Shown here: in pieces, positions 37,468 through 46,228 of the stretch | Position numbering within the stretch: the stretch's first letter is position 1 | How the letters are laid out: each line of letters starts with the position of its first letter | Origin: Rhodobacter sp. 24-YEA-8 | Lineage (GTDB): Bacteria > Pseudomonadota > Alphaproteobacteria > Rhodobacterales > Rhodobacteraceae | NCBI RefSeq assembly: GCF_900105075.1 | Contig: NZ_FNSK01000001.1 | Location: 1,067,001 to 1,131,000, forward strand | Length of the DNA stretch: 64,000 nucleotides | Reading direction: 5' to 3' | Notes under the pieces: model-generated | What the model was told of the DNA's origin: nothing | The model's database searches: none | The model's input: only the letters and a program-made list of their open reading frames with translations | Program-made: the position numbers and the translations under genes

Positions 37468-38402
37468 GCGCGCAACCCGATTTCATGCGCCCAGGGCGGA
37501 TTGGCGCCTGCGCGCGAGACGGTGATGCCGGCGGCCCGGATCCCAAGGTCGAGGCAGGCGTCGATCTGCGGCCCTGTCAGCGCAGCAAGGCCCGCGCGGG
37601 TCCGCGCGCCTTCGTGGGCGAGACCGGCGAGGAAGCCCGCATTGAACGTATCGCCCGCGCCGACCGTGTCGACCACCGTGACCTGTCCTGCCGGGCGGTG
37701 ACGGCTGCCATCTGCGGAAATGGCCCGCGCGCCATTGGCGCCTTCGGTGATCAGCACCAGCGACGGACCCTGGCGCAACAAGCGGGCAGCCAGCGCTTCC
37801 GTGTCGCCCGCACCTTCCAGCCAGTGGAGGTCTTCATCCGAGAGTTTCACGATATCGCTTTGCGCGATCATCCGGGAGATGCGGGTGCGGTAGGGGTCTT
37901 CCTGACCCGCGATGAAGCCAGGACGGATATTCGGATCGATCATGATCAGCCGCTGCCCGGCCTCGCGCGCCAGCAGCGCCTCATAGCTTGAGGCCGCCGG
38001 ATCATTCACCAGCGAGATTCCCCCGAAAAACAGCGCCTGGATCCGGTCGGGCAGGGCCGGAAGATCCGTCGTCGCCAGCATCCGCCCGGCGGTGGCCTCG
38101 TCGTAAAAAGCATAGCTCGCCTGGCCATCGGTCAGTCTGACAAAAGCCACGGTGGTCGGCCGGTCTGAGCGCGCAAGCAGGCTTGTATCGACCTTTGATG
38201 CCGTCAGCGTATCCGCCAGGATCTCGCCCAGCATATCGGTCGAGACCCCGGAAAAGAACCCCACCGGCGTGCCAAGCCGCCCAAGCGCGATGGCGGTGTT
38301 GAACACCGCACCCCCGGCATAGGGCGCGAAACAGGCCTCTCCCGCGGTTGAGACCCGCGGCAACATGTCAATCAACGCCTCACCACAGCAGAGAATCATC
38401 AC
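37464..38402 (-). CDS. PfkB-family sugar kinase, probable fructokinase
   Basis: 312 residues of the ribokinase fold. N-terminal [11 protein letters not shown] and [17 protein letters not shown], and C-terminal [17 protein letters not shown] (PfkB signature 2 with the catalytic Asp) are present. The GEALIDMLP opening is usual for fructokinases (ATP plus fructose to fructose 6-phosphate), but 2-keto-3-deoxygluconate kinase is possible. No sugar transporter is nearby. Confidence 0.88.
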   Translation of the reverse strand: MMILCCGEALIDMLPRVSTAGEACFAPYAGGAVFNTAIALGRLGTPVGFFSGVSTDMLGEILADTLTASKVDTSLLARSDRPTTVAFVRLTDGQASYAFYDEATAGRMLATTDLPALPDRIQALFFGGISLVNDPAASSYEALLAREAGQRLIMIDPNIRPGFIAGQEDPYRTRISRMIAQSDIVKLSDEDLHWLEGAGDTEALAARLLRQGPSLVLITEGANGARAISADGSRHRPAGQVTVVDTVGAGDTFNAGFLAGLAHEGARTRAGLAALTGPQIDACLDLGIRAAGITVSRAGANPPWAHEIGLRA

Positions 38403-38450
38403 GCCCTCCCGGTTTCCCTGTGCATTGTTAGCGCAAACATTGCGGCGCTG

Positions 38451-39431
38451 TCAGGCGGTGAAATACGGTGCCAGATTGGAGCGTACCCGATCCAGTGGCG
38501 TTTCACCCGAGATATCGGGGCGGAAGGTCTCGCCGGTGATCCGCTCATAGGCGGTGATATAGACCTCAGCGGTCTTCGCGATCATCTCCGAGGGGATTTC
38601 CGGCACCGGATCCTTATAGGGATCACAGCGCGTCGCGACCCAGGACCGGATCACATCCTTGTCGAAAGACGGCGGGCGCGCGCCGGTGGTCAGCGCTTCC
38701 TGATAGCCATCGGCGATCCAGTAGCGGCTGGAATCGGGGGTGTGGATCTCATCTGCAAGCAGGATGCGACCCTGGTCATCCAGGCCGAATTCATATTTCG
38801 TATCCACAAGGATCAGCCCGCGCTCTGCCGCGACCTTCTGGCCAAAGGCAAAGAGGGCCAGCGCCTTGTCCGAAACCTCGTCCCATTGTGCCTGGGTGAG
38901 GAGCCCCTGGGCGACGATCTCTGCCGCCGTCAGCGGCTCGTCATGGCCGCCGTCAAAGGCTTTCGAGGTGGGGGTGATGATGGCCCCGGGCAGGGCCTCA
39001 TTGTCGCGCAGACCATCGGGAAGGCGGTGGCCATACATCTCTCGCGCGCCGGCCTTGTACTGGGTCAGCACCGAGGTGGAGGTGGTGCCGGCCAGATAGC
39101 CGCGCACGACCACTTCGACGGGCAGAATGCTGACATGACGTCCGACAACGACATTCGGATCGGGATAGGCCACGACGTGATTGGGGCAGATATCGGCCGT
39201 GCGGTCGAACCACCAGCGTGCTGTCTGGGTCAGGACCTGGCCCTTCCACGGGATCGCGGCCAGAATGCGGTCAAAGGCCGAAATCCGGTCCGAGGAAATC
39301 AGGATACGCCGCCCGTTCGGGAAATCTGCATCCGCCGGCAGGTCGTAGCAATCGCGCACTTTGCCGAAATAGGGCGAGGGCAATTCAGGAATACGCGCCT
39401 CGCTCAGCACGCGGGAGAGATCAATCGACAT
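38451..39431 (-). CDS. purC: SAICAR synthase, long form
   Basis: 326 residues; joins CAIR and aspartate in purine synthesis. Motifs [38 protein letters not shown], and [13 protein letters not shown] are diagnostic. The length matches the eukaryote-like long form rather than the 240-residue bacterial form; many Rhodobacteraceae carry both. Start at 39431 (MSIDLSRVL); the upstream 18 codons are not conserved. Confidence 0.94.
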   Translation of the reverse strand: MSIDLSRVLSEARIPELPSPYFGKVRDCYDLPADADFPNGRRILISSDRISAFDRILAAIPWKGQVLTQTARWWFDRTADICPNHVVAYPDPNVVVGRHVSILPVEVVVRGYLAGTTSTSVLTQYKAGAREMYGHRLPDGLRDNEALPGAIITPTSKAFDGGHDEPLTAAEIVAQGLLTQAQWDEVSDKALALFAFGQKVAAERGLILVDTKYEFGLDDQGRILLADEIHTPDSSRYWIADGYQEALTTGARPPSFDKDVIRSWVATRCDPYKDPVPEIPSEMIAKTAEVYITAYERITGETFRPDISGETPLDRVRSNLAPYFTA

Positions 39432-39522
39432 ATGCGCCTGCCTTCCTCTGGTGACGCGGCTGCTATGAGCGCCGGGCGCGCCCATGTCAACGCCCGGAAG
39501 GGGGCGCCGCAGGGGCCCGCCC

Positions 39523-39548
39523 GGAGTATTCGGGTCCGGAGGAAAGAG
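39523..39548 (+). repeat. Copy of the dispersed intergenic motif, between purC and the zinc-ribbon gene
   Basis: GGAGTATTCGGGTCCGGAGG followed by AAAGAG, aligning with the copies at 32613 and 47724. Confidence 0.45.
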
Positions 39549-39605
39549 CGGGCTTCCTCTTGCCTTGAATACGCGCGCAGGAGGCGAAGGCCGGCAGGGT
39601 TTGCC

Positions 39606-40739
39606 TCAGTCCAGCCAGTCGAGCCCATGCCCGCCAATGCTGATATCGCCATCCTTCATCACATAGAGCAAGGCGGCCGCAACCAGCGCCGCGGCGACAG
39701 CGGCAAGCGCGATTTTCCAGACCGACCACGGGCGCTGGCCCTGGACTTTGCCGGTCTGGCCATTGACGAGGAACTGATAGCTTTTGCCGTTGTATTTATA
39801 GGCCGCCATCCAGATCGGCAGCATTATATGTTTGAAGGTCTCGCCGCTGTATTCAGTATCAATGCCGGAGATCCGCTGTTCATCGCCGCCGATGTCACGG
39901 CGCACATCCGTTTCGATCACACGGGCCATTTTCTGTTTCGATTGCAGGCTCGCGGGTTCCAGCGGCACAGTATAGCCCTCGGCCGAAAACCCGGCGAGAT
40001 AATCCGGCGCGTAGGGGACCAGCCTCGTCAGATCCCAGGGGTCAAGCTCATTCGCATAGCGCGGTGGCACGCTCAGCGAGGCCAGCACTCCGACATCATC
40101 GAAATCGCGGGCGACATGGCCGGAGACCGAGGTCCAGCGGATCCTGCGCTCCTGCCGGGTCTCGCGTTTGCCGTTCACCGTAACCGTGCGCGAGACGTAA
40201 TAGGCGTCGCCCCGGCTGCCGGAATAACGCGAGCGGGTTTCGGCATCAAAGGTCCACCAGGGCACATAGACGCCATTCATCGCCCGCCCGCGCCTTGTAT
40301 ATTCCAGCAACCGGTTCGGCGCGAACCAGAGCGAGCCAAGCCATTTCACCAGGGCTTCACGCGCCTCGCGTTCGGAAAGCACGAAGGGGATCAGCGCCTG
40401 GGGCTTGATCTGCCTTGTCTCGCCGGTCGAGGTCACCACAGGCGTCGCACAGAAGGGGCATTCGGTGGCGTGGCTGGCGCCGATCATCTCGATCAGCGCA
40501 CCGCAGGAGGTGCAGCGCGTGGTCCGCACCACTTCCATCGCCGAAGAGGACAGGTCGTCGGCGATCCCCCTGGCGAGGTCATGTTCGACCAGCGCCCGGT
40601 CCTGATCGGCGAGGGCGATATCGGGCAGGCGCTGGTGATTGCCGCAATGTTCACAGACCAGATCGCGCTGGCCCGGGGCATAACGCAGCTGTGCGCCGCA
40701 CTGGCTGCAGGGCCAGCGGTGTTCTCCGAAGGCGGGCAT
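39606..40739 (-). CDS. Zinc-ribbon protein with a C-terminal membrane anchor
   Basis: 377 residues. The N-terminus carries two double-Cys ribbons, WPCSQCGAQLRY...CEHCGNHQ (residues 10-35) and CTSCGALIE...CPFC (about 75-98), a TFIIB/primosomal N'-like type. A soluble middle (about 105-330) and one membrane helix (WKIALAAVAAALVAAALLYV, about 344-363) follow, then a short tail. It starts three bases after the SPFH gene stop and is probably membrane-tethered with that partner. I recall this type being called a primosomal N'-like or TFIIB-type zinc-ribbon protein beside SPFH genes; there is no helicase domain, so that name would mislead. Confidence 0.8.
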   Translation of the reverse strand: MPAFGEHRWPCSQCGAQLRYAPGQRDLVCEHCGNHQRLPDIALADQDRALVEHDLARGIADDLSSSAMEVVRTTRCTSCGALIEMIGASHATECPFCATPVVTSTGETRQIKPQALIPFVLSEREAREALVKWLGSLWFAPNRLLEYTRRGRAMNGVYVPWWTFDAETRSRYSGSRGDAYYVSRTVTVNGKRETRQERRIRWTSVSGHVARDFDDVGVLASLSVPPRYANELDPWDLTRLVPYAPDYLAGFSAEGYTVPLEPASLQSKQKMARVIETDVRRDIGGDEQRISGIDTEYSGETFKHIMLPIWMAAYKYNGKSYQFLVNGQTGKVQGQRPWSVWKIALAAVAAALVAAALLYVMKDGDISIGGHGLDWLD

Positions 40740-40742
40740 GGC

Positions 40743-41840
40743 TCAGCCTGCGGGCGGGGGTGGCGGCGGCAGATGTGAGAAGAGGCGGGCGAGCTCGGTC
40801 TCGGCGGCGGGTTTCCAGCCCTCCATCCCCTGCGCCCAGACCATAGTGCCGCGTGCAAGCTGGCCCGAGGCGGCAAGCCCGGAAAGCTGTGCTTCGGTAA
40901 ACGGGCCCTTGGTGGCGCCGTTTTCGGCAAGATGCCATTCCTTGCCAACCGGCGGCGGGGGCGGCGGAGCATGCGAGGCGGCGGCGGGCTGTGCCCCCCA
41001 GGGGCCCATATTCTGGGCCATGCCCATCCCCATCGCCATGCCCGCCCCGGTCGCCATCGCCGAGCCGGCCCCCGAGGCCGGATTGCCCATCGCCTCGGCT
41101 GCGTTGAACTGCATATATTTGTTCAGATCGCCCACCACACCCATCGAGGTTCGCTTGTCGAGCGCCTTTTCAACTTCTTCCGGCAGGCTGATGTTCTCAA
41201 TGTAGAATTCCGGAATGCTCAGCCCGTATTCCGCGACCTTGGGCGTGATCGCTCCGGCGATCAGCTTGCCGAGATCTTCGGTATTCGCGGCCATGTCCAG
41301 CACCGGGATCTGTGACGCCGCCAGCACCTGGCTCGCCGCCTGGACTATGATATTGCGGATTTGCACCGAGATCTCGTCGGCGGTGAATTCGCCATCGGTT
41401 CCGACGATCTCGGTCATGAATTTTCCGGGATCCGCGACCCGCATCGAATAGGTCCCGAAGGCCCGCAGCCGGACCGGGCCGAATTCCGGATCGCGCGCCA
41501 TGATCGGGTTTTTCGTGCCCCATTTCTGGTCGTTGAACCGCGTGGTCGAGACGAAATAGATCTCGGATTTGAACGGTGACTGGAAGCCGTGATCCCAATG
41601 CTGCAGCGTGGTCAGAACCGGCATATTGTTGGTCTCAAGCTGGTAGAGACCGGGTCCGAAGACATCCGCCAGCTGACCCTCATGGATGAAGACCGCGGCC
41701 TGGCCCTCGCGGACCGTGAGTTTCGCGCCGTATTTGATGGCCTGGCCGCGACGCTCAAAGCGCCAGACCATGGTGTCGCGGGTGTCATCGAGCCAGGAGA
41801 TGACATCGATAAACTCGCCCCTGAGGAAGTCGAAGACCAT
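40743..41840 (-). CDS. SPFH-domain protein with C-terminal GYF_2 domain
   Basis: 365 residues. The N-terminal half is an SPFH/band-7 module of the virion-core-like (YdjI) type: GEFIDVISWLDDTRDTMVWR, VREGQAAVFIHEG, then FGTYSMRVADPGKF. A Gly/Ala/Met-rich linker with PPPPPP follows, then a GYF_2 domain (WHLAENGATKGPFTEAQLSG, about 296-350) ending in another proline run. SPFH proteins form membrane-associated oligomers; GYF_2 binds proline-rich peptides, here perhaps its own tails. Start at 41840 gives the usual MVFDFLRGEF; the frame extends 14 Arg-rich codons upstream. It is followed within three bases by the zinc-ribbon gene. Confidence 0.9.
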   Translation of the reverse strand: MVFDFLRGEFIDVISWLDDTRDTMVWRFERRGQAIKYGAKLTVREGQAAVFIHEGQLADVFGPGLYQLETNNMPVLTTLQHWDHGFQSPFKSEIYFVSTTRFNDQKWGTKNPIMARDPEFGPVRLRAFGTYSMRVADPGKFMTEIVGTDGEFTADEISVQIRNIIVQAASQVLAASQIPVLDMAANTEDLGKLIAGAITPKVAEYGLSIPEFYIENISLPEEVEKALDKRTSMGVVGDLNKYMQFNAAEAMGNPASGAGSAMATGAGMAMGMGMAQNMGPWGAQPAAASHAPPPPPPVGKEWHLAENGATKGPFTEAQLSGLAASGQLARGTMVWAQGMEGWKPAAETELARLFSHLPPPPPPAG

Positions 41841-41996
41841 GGGTTCAGCCTTTCTGTCACGCGCGGGCCGGCGGCGCCGCATCTGCCTTTGTCAAAATAG
41901 CGCGCATGCGCCCGGATTGAAGGAGAAATTTCGTCTGGCGGGGCCTGATGCCGCTATGTTCATCGCTGCTCCCGTCCGCACCTTCCCGCGCGCCGG
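41841..41996 (-). other. 156-base gap inside the XpaC/TelA/SPFH cluster
   Basis: The only sizeable gap in the cluster. It could hold a second promoter for the SPFH and zinc-ribbon pair. No terminator hairpin with a T-run is visible. Confidence 0.4.
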
Positions 41997-42722
41997 TCAT
42001 GACGTGCCGCAATCCGTAGGCAGGAGCCAGTCTCCCTCTGCGTTTTTGCCCATGAAATCGGCATAGAGGGCGACGGTCTCACCAGTGGCCGATCGCAATC
42101 GCGCGACCGGATAACCGCCATCGCCCCAGCCAGAGGATGCGATGGGAATCAAAGTCTTGTCGGGCAGAGGCAGGATGTGACCCACCACCCAGACCTCGCC
42201 GATCATCGGGTCGAACCAGCCATTATAGAGATCTTTTTCCGGGCCGAGGATCCCGGCCGACCGGGTGACGGCTGCGGCCATGGATCTGTCAAAAAAGCCG
42301 GCAAGGCCGGTATCGACAAGGATCGTCGCAACATCATCGCCGCAGGTCGGGGCGGCATCGGAAAAAACCAGCAGCGCTTTGGAGACGCTCGCTTCATCCC
42401 GGTCAAGCGCCAGCAAAAACCGTGCCGCGCCGGCGGGCACCTCGATCCAGGGCAGATCCGCGGCTTCGGACCAGGTCAGCGGATCGACCGCAATCACCCC
42501 GCCAGGGGCAAGGGTGAGCTGCCCCACATCGCGAAACTCTAGCGCGAAATCAGATTGCGCCTGCATCCAGCCAAGGCTGCCTGTCTGCGCGACCACTGCC
42601 GCCGACATTGCAGCGCCTGGCGGTTGTTGCAGGGCGAGGGGCGGGTCTGGCGGTGCCTCCTGCGCTTCGCCCGCGCCGGCCAGCAGCGCGGTCGCGGTCA
42701 GAAGGCAGGAAACCCGGATCAT
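41997..42722 (-). CDS. Exported DUF4241-like protein
   Basis: 241 residues. The start at 42722 gives a signal peptide (MIRVSCLLTATALLAGAGEA). The C-terminal block SSGWGDGGYPVARLRSATGE then TVALYADFM is the DUF4241 pattern as I remember it, preceded by PAGAARFLLALDRDE. The function of DUF4241 is unknown. The start overlaps the upstream DUF2927 gene by four bases, so it is translationally coupled and probably periplasmic with that lipoprotein. Confidence 0.78.
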   Translation of the reverse strand: MIRVSCLLTATALLAGAGEAQEAPPDPPLALQQPPGAAMSAAVVAQTGSLGWMQAQSDFALEFRDVGQLTLAPGGVIAVDPLTWSEAADLPWIEVPAGAARFLLALDRDEASVSKALLVFSDAAPTCGDDVATILVDTGLAGFFDRSMAAAVTRSAGILGPEKDLYNGWFDPMIGEVWVVGHILPLPDKTLIPIASSGWGDGGYPVARLRSATGETVALYADFMGKNAEGDWLLPTDCGTS

Positions 42723-43678
42723 GCGCCACTCCCGAGCAGTCTTTGCGCGATGCGTTTCACCACCGGGGCCGCTTCTGCCTCGGTCATGCCCGGCCACATT
42801 TCCGGATCATAAAGGATCTTCAGCATCAGCTCGTCCTGTTTGGTCAACAGAGCGAATTCCTCGTCATCATTAAAGATCGAGGGCCGCGCGCGCGGGCTGT
42901 CATTGGCGAGCCCCAGGCCTTGCGCGATTTCCTCATGATAGCAGGATTGCCGCAGCAGATCGGGGTGTTCGGCCCGGACCACGGCGACTGCGCGGCGATA
43001 ATTGCCGCTGTCTCCGTCTGAGAGCGCATAGACGAGGCAATAGGTGGTCTGGGCCATGCCGGTCACATCGGCCACGTCCTGGGGGCTGAGGCCGGGAAGC
43101 TCGCGGCGCAGCGTGGGGCCAAGCTGTTCGCGCTCGTCTTCCGAGACGACATGCAGCGTGAAATTGCCGCCCTGATCGACAAGGGTGATCGGGTGGCCGG
43201 TCAGGCCGGCAAGGCGTTTGATATAAGAGGCGATCCGCGCGCGGTCGGTGGCGCGGCGCTCCGGGGAGACAGAGGCGCCGAACTGGATCTGAAACCGGAT
43301 CGGCACATCCCAACGGCGCAGGATCGAGGCGGTTTCACCGCGCGAAAACGCCCCGCCGGTGCGACTGTATTCATCGTAAAGCGCAATGCGGATGAAATTT
43401 TCAGAGAGAATGCGGGCGTCGAAAGGCGTATCCACGCCGCCGCCATCGGTGCGCAGCAATCCCTGGGACAACAGCGAGTTCTGCACCTGGGCGTAATAGG
43501 CACGGGCCGCCGCGCTTTTCGGTGTCTCGGGCGTCACCGCGACCGGAGCAACGGGGCGGGGCGGTGGCGGGCCGATCCTTTGCGGCGCCTGGCCACCCGA
43601 TGGCACACAGGCGGAAAGGCCCGCCACCAGCAAGGTGGCAGGCCAGAGGGGCAGTCGCTTGCGCCGGGTTGGCGTCAT
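42719..43678 (-). CDS. DUF2927-family lipoprotein
   Basis: 319 residues with a lipobox (LLVAGLSACVPSG, Cys about residue 24) and a Pro-rich spacer, then the DUF2927 domain (FIRIALYDEYSRTG, CLVYALSDGDSGNYRRAVAV, SCYHEEIAQGLGLANDSPRA). The HEEIAQGLG stretch resembles a metalloprotease HE-x-x-x-x-x-x-G motif, as noted for this family; a protease role is inference. It overlaps telA upstream and the DUF4241-like gene downstream by four bases each. Confidence 0.9.
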   Translation of the reverse strand: MTPTRRKRLPLWPATLLVAGLSACVPSGGQAPQRIGPPPPRPVAPVAVTPETPKSAAARAYYAQVQNSLLSQGLLRTDGGGVDTPFDARILSENFIRIALYDEYSRTGGAFSRGETASILRRWDVPIRFQIQFGASVSPERRATDRARIASYIKRLAGLTGHPITLVDQGGNFTLHVVSEDEREQLGPTLRRELPGLSPQDVADVTGMAQTTYCLVYALSDGDSGNYRRAVAVVRAEHPDLLRQSCYHEEIAQGLGLANDSPRARPSIFNDDEEFALLTKQDELMLKILYDPEMWPGMTEAEAAPVVKRIAQRLLGSGA

Positions 43679-44856
43679 GATTGCGGCTGTGCGGCGGGCG
43701 CAGCCGTCCGCGCCCGGGCCGAAGCCAGCGTTTCGCGCAGATCGGTTTCCATCTTCTGCAGCTCGACCTCTGCAGCCGCGCGCCGCGCCTTGCCCTCATC
43801 CGCGATCTGCAGGCTTTCATTGATCGTGGCGATCAGGGTCTCATTCGCGTGTTTCACCGTTTCAATATCGAAGACACCACGCTCCATTTCCTCGCGCACG
43901 GTACGGTTGGCCTGCTGAAGGTTCTCGGCATTCGATTTCAGCAATTCGTTGGTCAGATCATTGGCGTCGCGGATGGACTCTGCCGCCTCTTTCGACCGCT
44001 GGATGGTGACGGCCTGGGCAAGCTGCGTCTCCCAGAGCGGTACGGTGTTGACCAGCGTCGAGTTGATTTTCGTCACCAGCGACTTGTCGTTTTCCTGCAC
44101 CAGCCGGATCGAAGGCAGCGACTGCATGGTGACCTGGCGGGTCAGTTTCAGATCATGCACCCGGCGTTCCAGATCGTCCCGCGCCGCGCGCAGATCGCGC
44201 AGCTCCTGCGATCTGATCATCTTGTCGTTCTCGGGCGCCGCCGCGACCTCGGCCTCTTTCGCCGGGATTGCGACCGCGTCGGTCTCTTTCAGCTTTGCCT
44301 CTCCCGCCGCAATGTAAAGCCCCAGCTCATCATAGAAATTCAGGGTTTTCGCGTAAAGCAGATCCAGCGATTTGATGTCTTTCAGAAGCTTCGTCTCATG
44401 GCCGAGCAATTCGCCCGTGACCTTGTCGATCTGGCTTTGGACATCCTCATATTTCGCGACGAAATCCGCAAAGGGCGCGGCGCGGCCCAGCAGACGCTCC
44501 CACCACGAGCTTTCGCGGCGCAGGTCCAGCTCAGCGGTCGAAAACCCGCGAATGGTGGTGACGATTTTGCGCAGGCTGTCGCCGGCCGGGCCGACATCCT
44601 TGTTCTTCACATCCTGGAGCATTTCCTGGCTGATCACCTGCAATTCGGCCTGGGCCGAAGAGCCGAACGAGATGATCGACTGCGTATTGGTCAGATCCAG
44701 CTCGCCCATGCGCTTTTCAATCGCTGCGGCCTTGTCGGGCGAGGCGGCTTCCAGCGGCACGATTTCGCCCGTCGGTTCCGGCAGGATGACGGCGGTGACC
44801 TTCTCGACCTCGGCCAGGGTGGCCTCGGCGGCGGCGCGGGTGGTGTTCTCGGTCAT
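43675..44856 (-). CDS. telA: TelA-family (toxic anion resistance) protein
   Basis: 393 residues, mostly helical coiled coil, cytoplasmic. TelA hallmarks: LDLTNTQSIISFGSSAQAEL, SSWWERLLGRAAP, MQSLPSIRLVQENDKSLVTK and NTVPLWETQLAQAVTIQRSK. The family was named for tellurite resistance and is widely paired with XpaC, as yaaN-xpaC in Bacillus subtilis. It lies 15 bases after xpaC and overlaps the DUF2927 gene by four. Its molecular action is not established. Confidence 0.93.
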   Translation of the reverse strand: MTENTTRAAAEATLAEVEKVTAVILPEPTGEIVPLEAASPDKAAAIEKRMGELDLTNTQSIISFGSSAQAELQVISQEMLQDVKNKDVGPAGDSLRKIVTTIRGFSTAELDLRRESSWWERLLGRAAPFADFVAKYEDVQSQIDKVTGELLGHETKLLKDIKSLDLLYAKTLNFYDELGLYIAAGEAKLKETDAVAIPAKEAEVAAAPENDKMIRSQELRDLRAARDDLERRVHDLKLTRQVTMQSLPSIRLVQENDKSLVTKINSTLVNTVPLWETQLAQAVTIQRSKEAAESIRDANDLTNELLKSNAENLQQANRTVREEMERGVFDIETVKHANETLIATINESLQIADEGKARRAAAEVELQKMETDLRETLASARARTAAPAAQPQS

Positions 44857-44871
44857 GGCAAAATCTCACAC

Positions 44872-45786
44872 TTAGGAAGGGTTGGAGCCGGAGGGCGTCT
44901 CGAATTTCAGCCGGTCACGCAGCACGGAAATCTCGATATCGAGATTGTCGCGGTCATTTCCAAGCAGGCGTTCCGAGCGGCTGGCAAAGGTGGTTTCCAG
45001 ATCGGTCAGCAATTGTTCATAATCTGCGCGGGCCTGCGGGTCGGGGCGGATCGCCCATAAATCGGCGAATTTCACCGTCGCATCGCGGGCGCCTTCCAGG
45101 TAGACGGTCAGATAGCGGCGCGCGGCGGTCAGATCACCGGGATCTTCCTCGACCCTTTGCATGAGCCCTCTTGTCTGGGCGATGAAACGATCAACCCGGG
45201 CCTCTAGCTGGCGGTCGCGGGCGCGCAGGATTGCGTCTTTCATCTGCGCGAGCGTCTTCTCGGCTCCGGCCAGGGCGCGGGCCACACGGTCGGTCTGAAA
45301 CCGGTCGACGCCCTCCATCCCCTTGTCGGTCCAGGGATCAAATCCGAAGGTGCCGATATGCAGCCCGGCACCGGCGAGACCAAACAGGATCGGATAAAGC
45401 GAGATCCCATGCCCGATCAGCCCGCCGATGAACAGCGCGGCCCCGGTGGCGATGGCGCCGAACAGGATCCTCGGCATCGCGGGGCGGCGCGCGACCCGGC
45501 GGGCGTTAAAGGCTGCGCGGGCGCGCATGCCCTCACGGGTGAGCCAGGCGCTCAGGATCAGGCCGCCGCCGGCAAGCAGGCTCAGCAGCATCGCGCCGGG
45601 CTCTTCTCCAAAAGCGGGGAAAAGGAAGATAAAGGCCGAGAGAAACAGGAATGTGGCGCGCCAGCCACCGACTGGCTTTTCCGTCCCCGGGGCCGCGCGC
45701 GGGATTGGCGGGTGTGGGCCGGATCCCGCACCGGCGGGCGGGGTGCCATCGGGGCTGTATTTCCCGCCAAAGCGTTGAGCGGCCAT
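44872..45786 (-). CDS. XpaC-family membrane protein (partner of TelA)
   Basis: 304 residues. A Pro/Gly-rich N-terminus is followed by two or three paired helices (FLFLSAFIFLFPAF, AMLLSLLAGGGLILSAWL, then ILFGAIATGAALFIGGLIGH) and a soluble C-terminal helical domain (AEKTLAQMKDAILRARDRQL ... DLETTFASRSERLLGNDRDN). This is the architecture of proteins annotated 5-bromo-4-chloroindolyl phosphate hydrolysis protein XpaC; hydrolase activity is doubtful for the family. Start at 45786 with GGAGGAATGTG upstream; the frame stays open far upstream but is not protein-like. Its ATG overlaps the stop of a 27-residue peptide gene (TGATG). Confidence 0.85.
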   Translation of the reverse strand: MAAQRFGGKYSPDGTPPAGAGSGPHPPIPRAAPGTEKPVGGWRATFLFLSAFIFLFPAFGEEPGAMLLSLLAGGGLILSAWLTREGMRARAAFNARRVARRPAMPRILFGAIATGAALFIGGLIGHGISLYPILFGLAGAGLHIGTFGFDPWTDKGMEGVDRFQTDRVARALAGAEKTLAQMKDAILRARDRQLEARVDRFIAQTRGLMQRVEEDPGDLTAARRYLTVYLEGARDATVKFADLWAIRPDPQARADYEQLLTDLETTFASRSERLLGNDRDNLDIEISVLRDRLKFETPSGSNPS

Positions 45787-45869
45787 CACATTCCTCCCGA
45801 ACCGGCGACATAGAAAACAAGGGCGATCAGAATCGCCAGCGAGAGGGTGCGCAGGCCGGATTCGGACAT
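45786..45869 (-). CDS. 27-residue membrane peptide coupled to xpaC
   Basis: Encodes MSESGLRTLSLAILIALVFY plus VAGSGGM: one hydrophobic helix with a short polar start. The stop TGA shares its A with the xpaC ATG, and the xpaC ribosome site GGAGGAATG lies inside this gene, so termination here should feed xpaC initiation. Either it is a real small membrane subunit or a translated leader peptide. I see no obvious ribosome site of its own (CCGGAACCCAGA upstream). Confidence 0.55.
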   Translation of the reverse strand: MSESGLRTLSLAILIALVFYVAGSGGM

Positions 45870-46228
45870 TCTGGGTTCCGGAAATAACGGTCGGTTGCCG
45901 CAATCCTAGCGAATGGATTTGCAGCTTGCCAGTCTGAGACAGGGCGCATGGGCGGGAATCTTCCGCCCGATTTCCCGGTTGTGTCTGGCCCGCGCCCTTC
46001 AGTGCGCAGTGCACCGGATCCGCTATTCCGCGATGCGGCATGAGGGGCAAGGCATTCTGGCACCATCGCCTCGGGTGGCAGCGCGCCCTGCCGATATACC
46101 TCATTGATATCGAGTGATTATTGGCCTTGTCTCGCCTCCCGGATGCCCCGCCGCAGGGCGGGAGCCTCCGGTATGTGCAGCCCCTCACGAGGAATGGGGG
46201 GCGCGAAACGCACAGGTCCGTTTACATC
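45870..46228. other. Gap holding the cluster promoter and the rluB end
   Basis: 359 bases with no supported gene. It must hold the promoter of the 27-residue peptide/xpaC transcript. An imperfect GC-rich hairpin (CCCGCC-GCA-GGCGGG core, about 46146-46161) may terminate rluB. Confidence 0.4.

Noticed and set aside
39606..40739. Primosomal protein N' (PriA) annotation for the zinc-ribbon gene
   Set aside because: There are Cys pairs but no Walker motifs or helicase domain, and a C-terminal membrane helix is present.
38742..40778. Plus-strand open frame of 678 codons
   Set aside because: Antisense to purC and the zinc-ribbon gene; no family motif and His/Arg/Gly-heavy composition.
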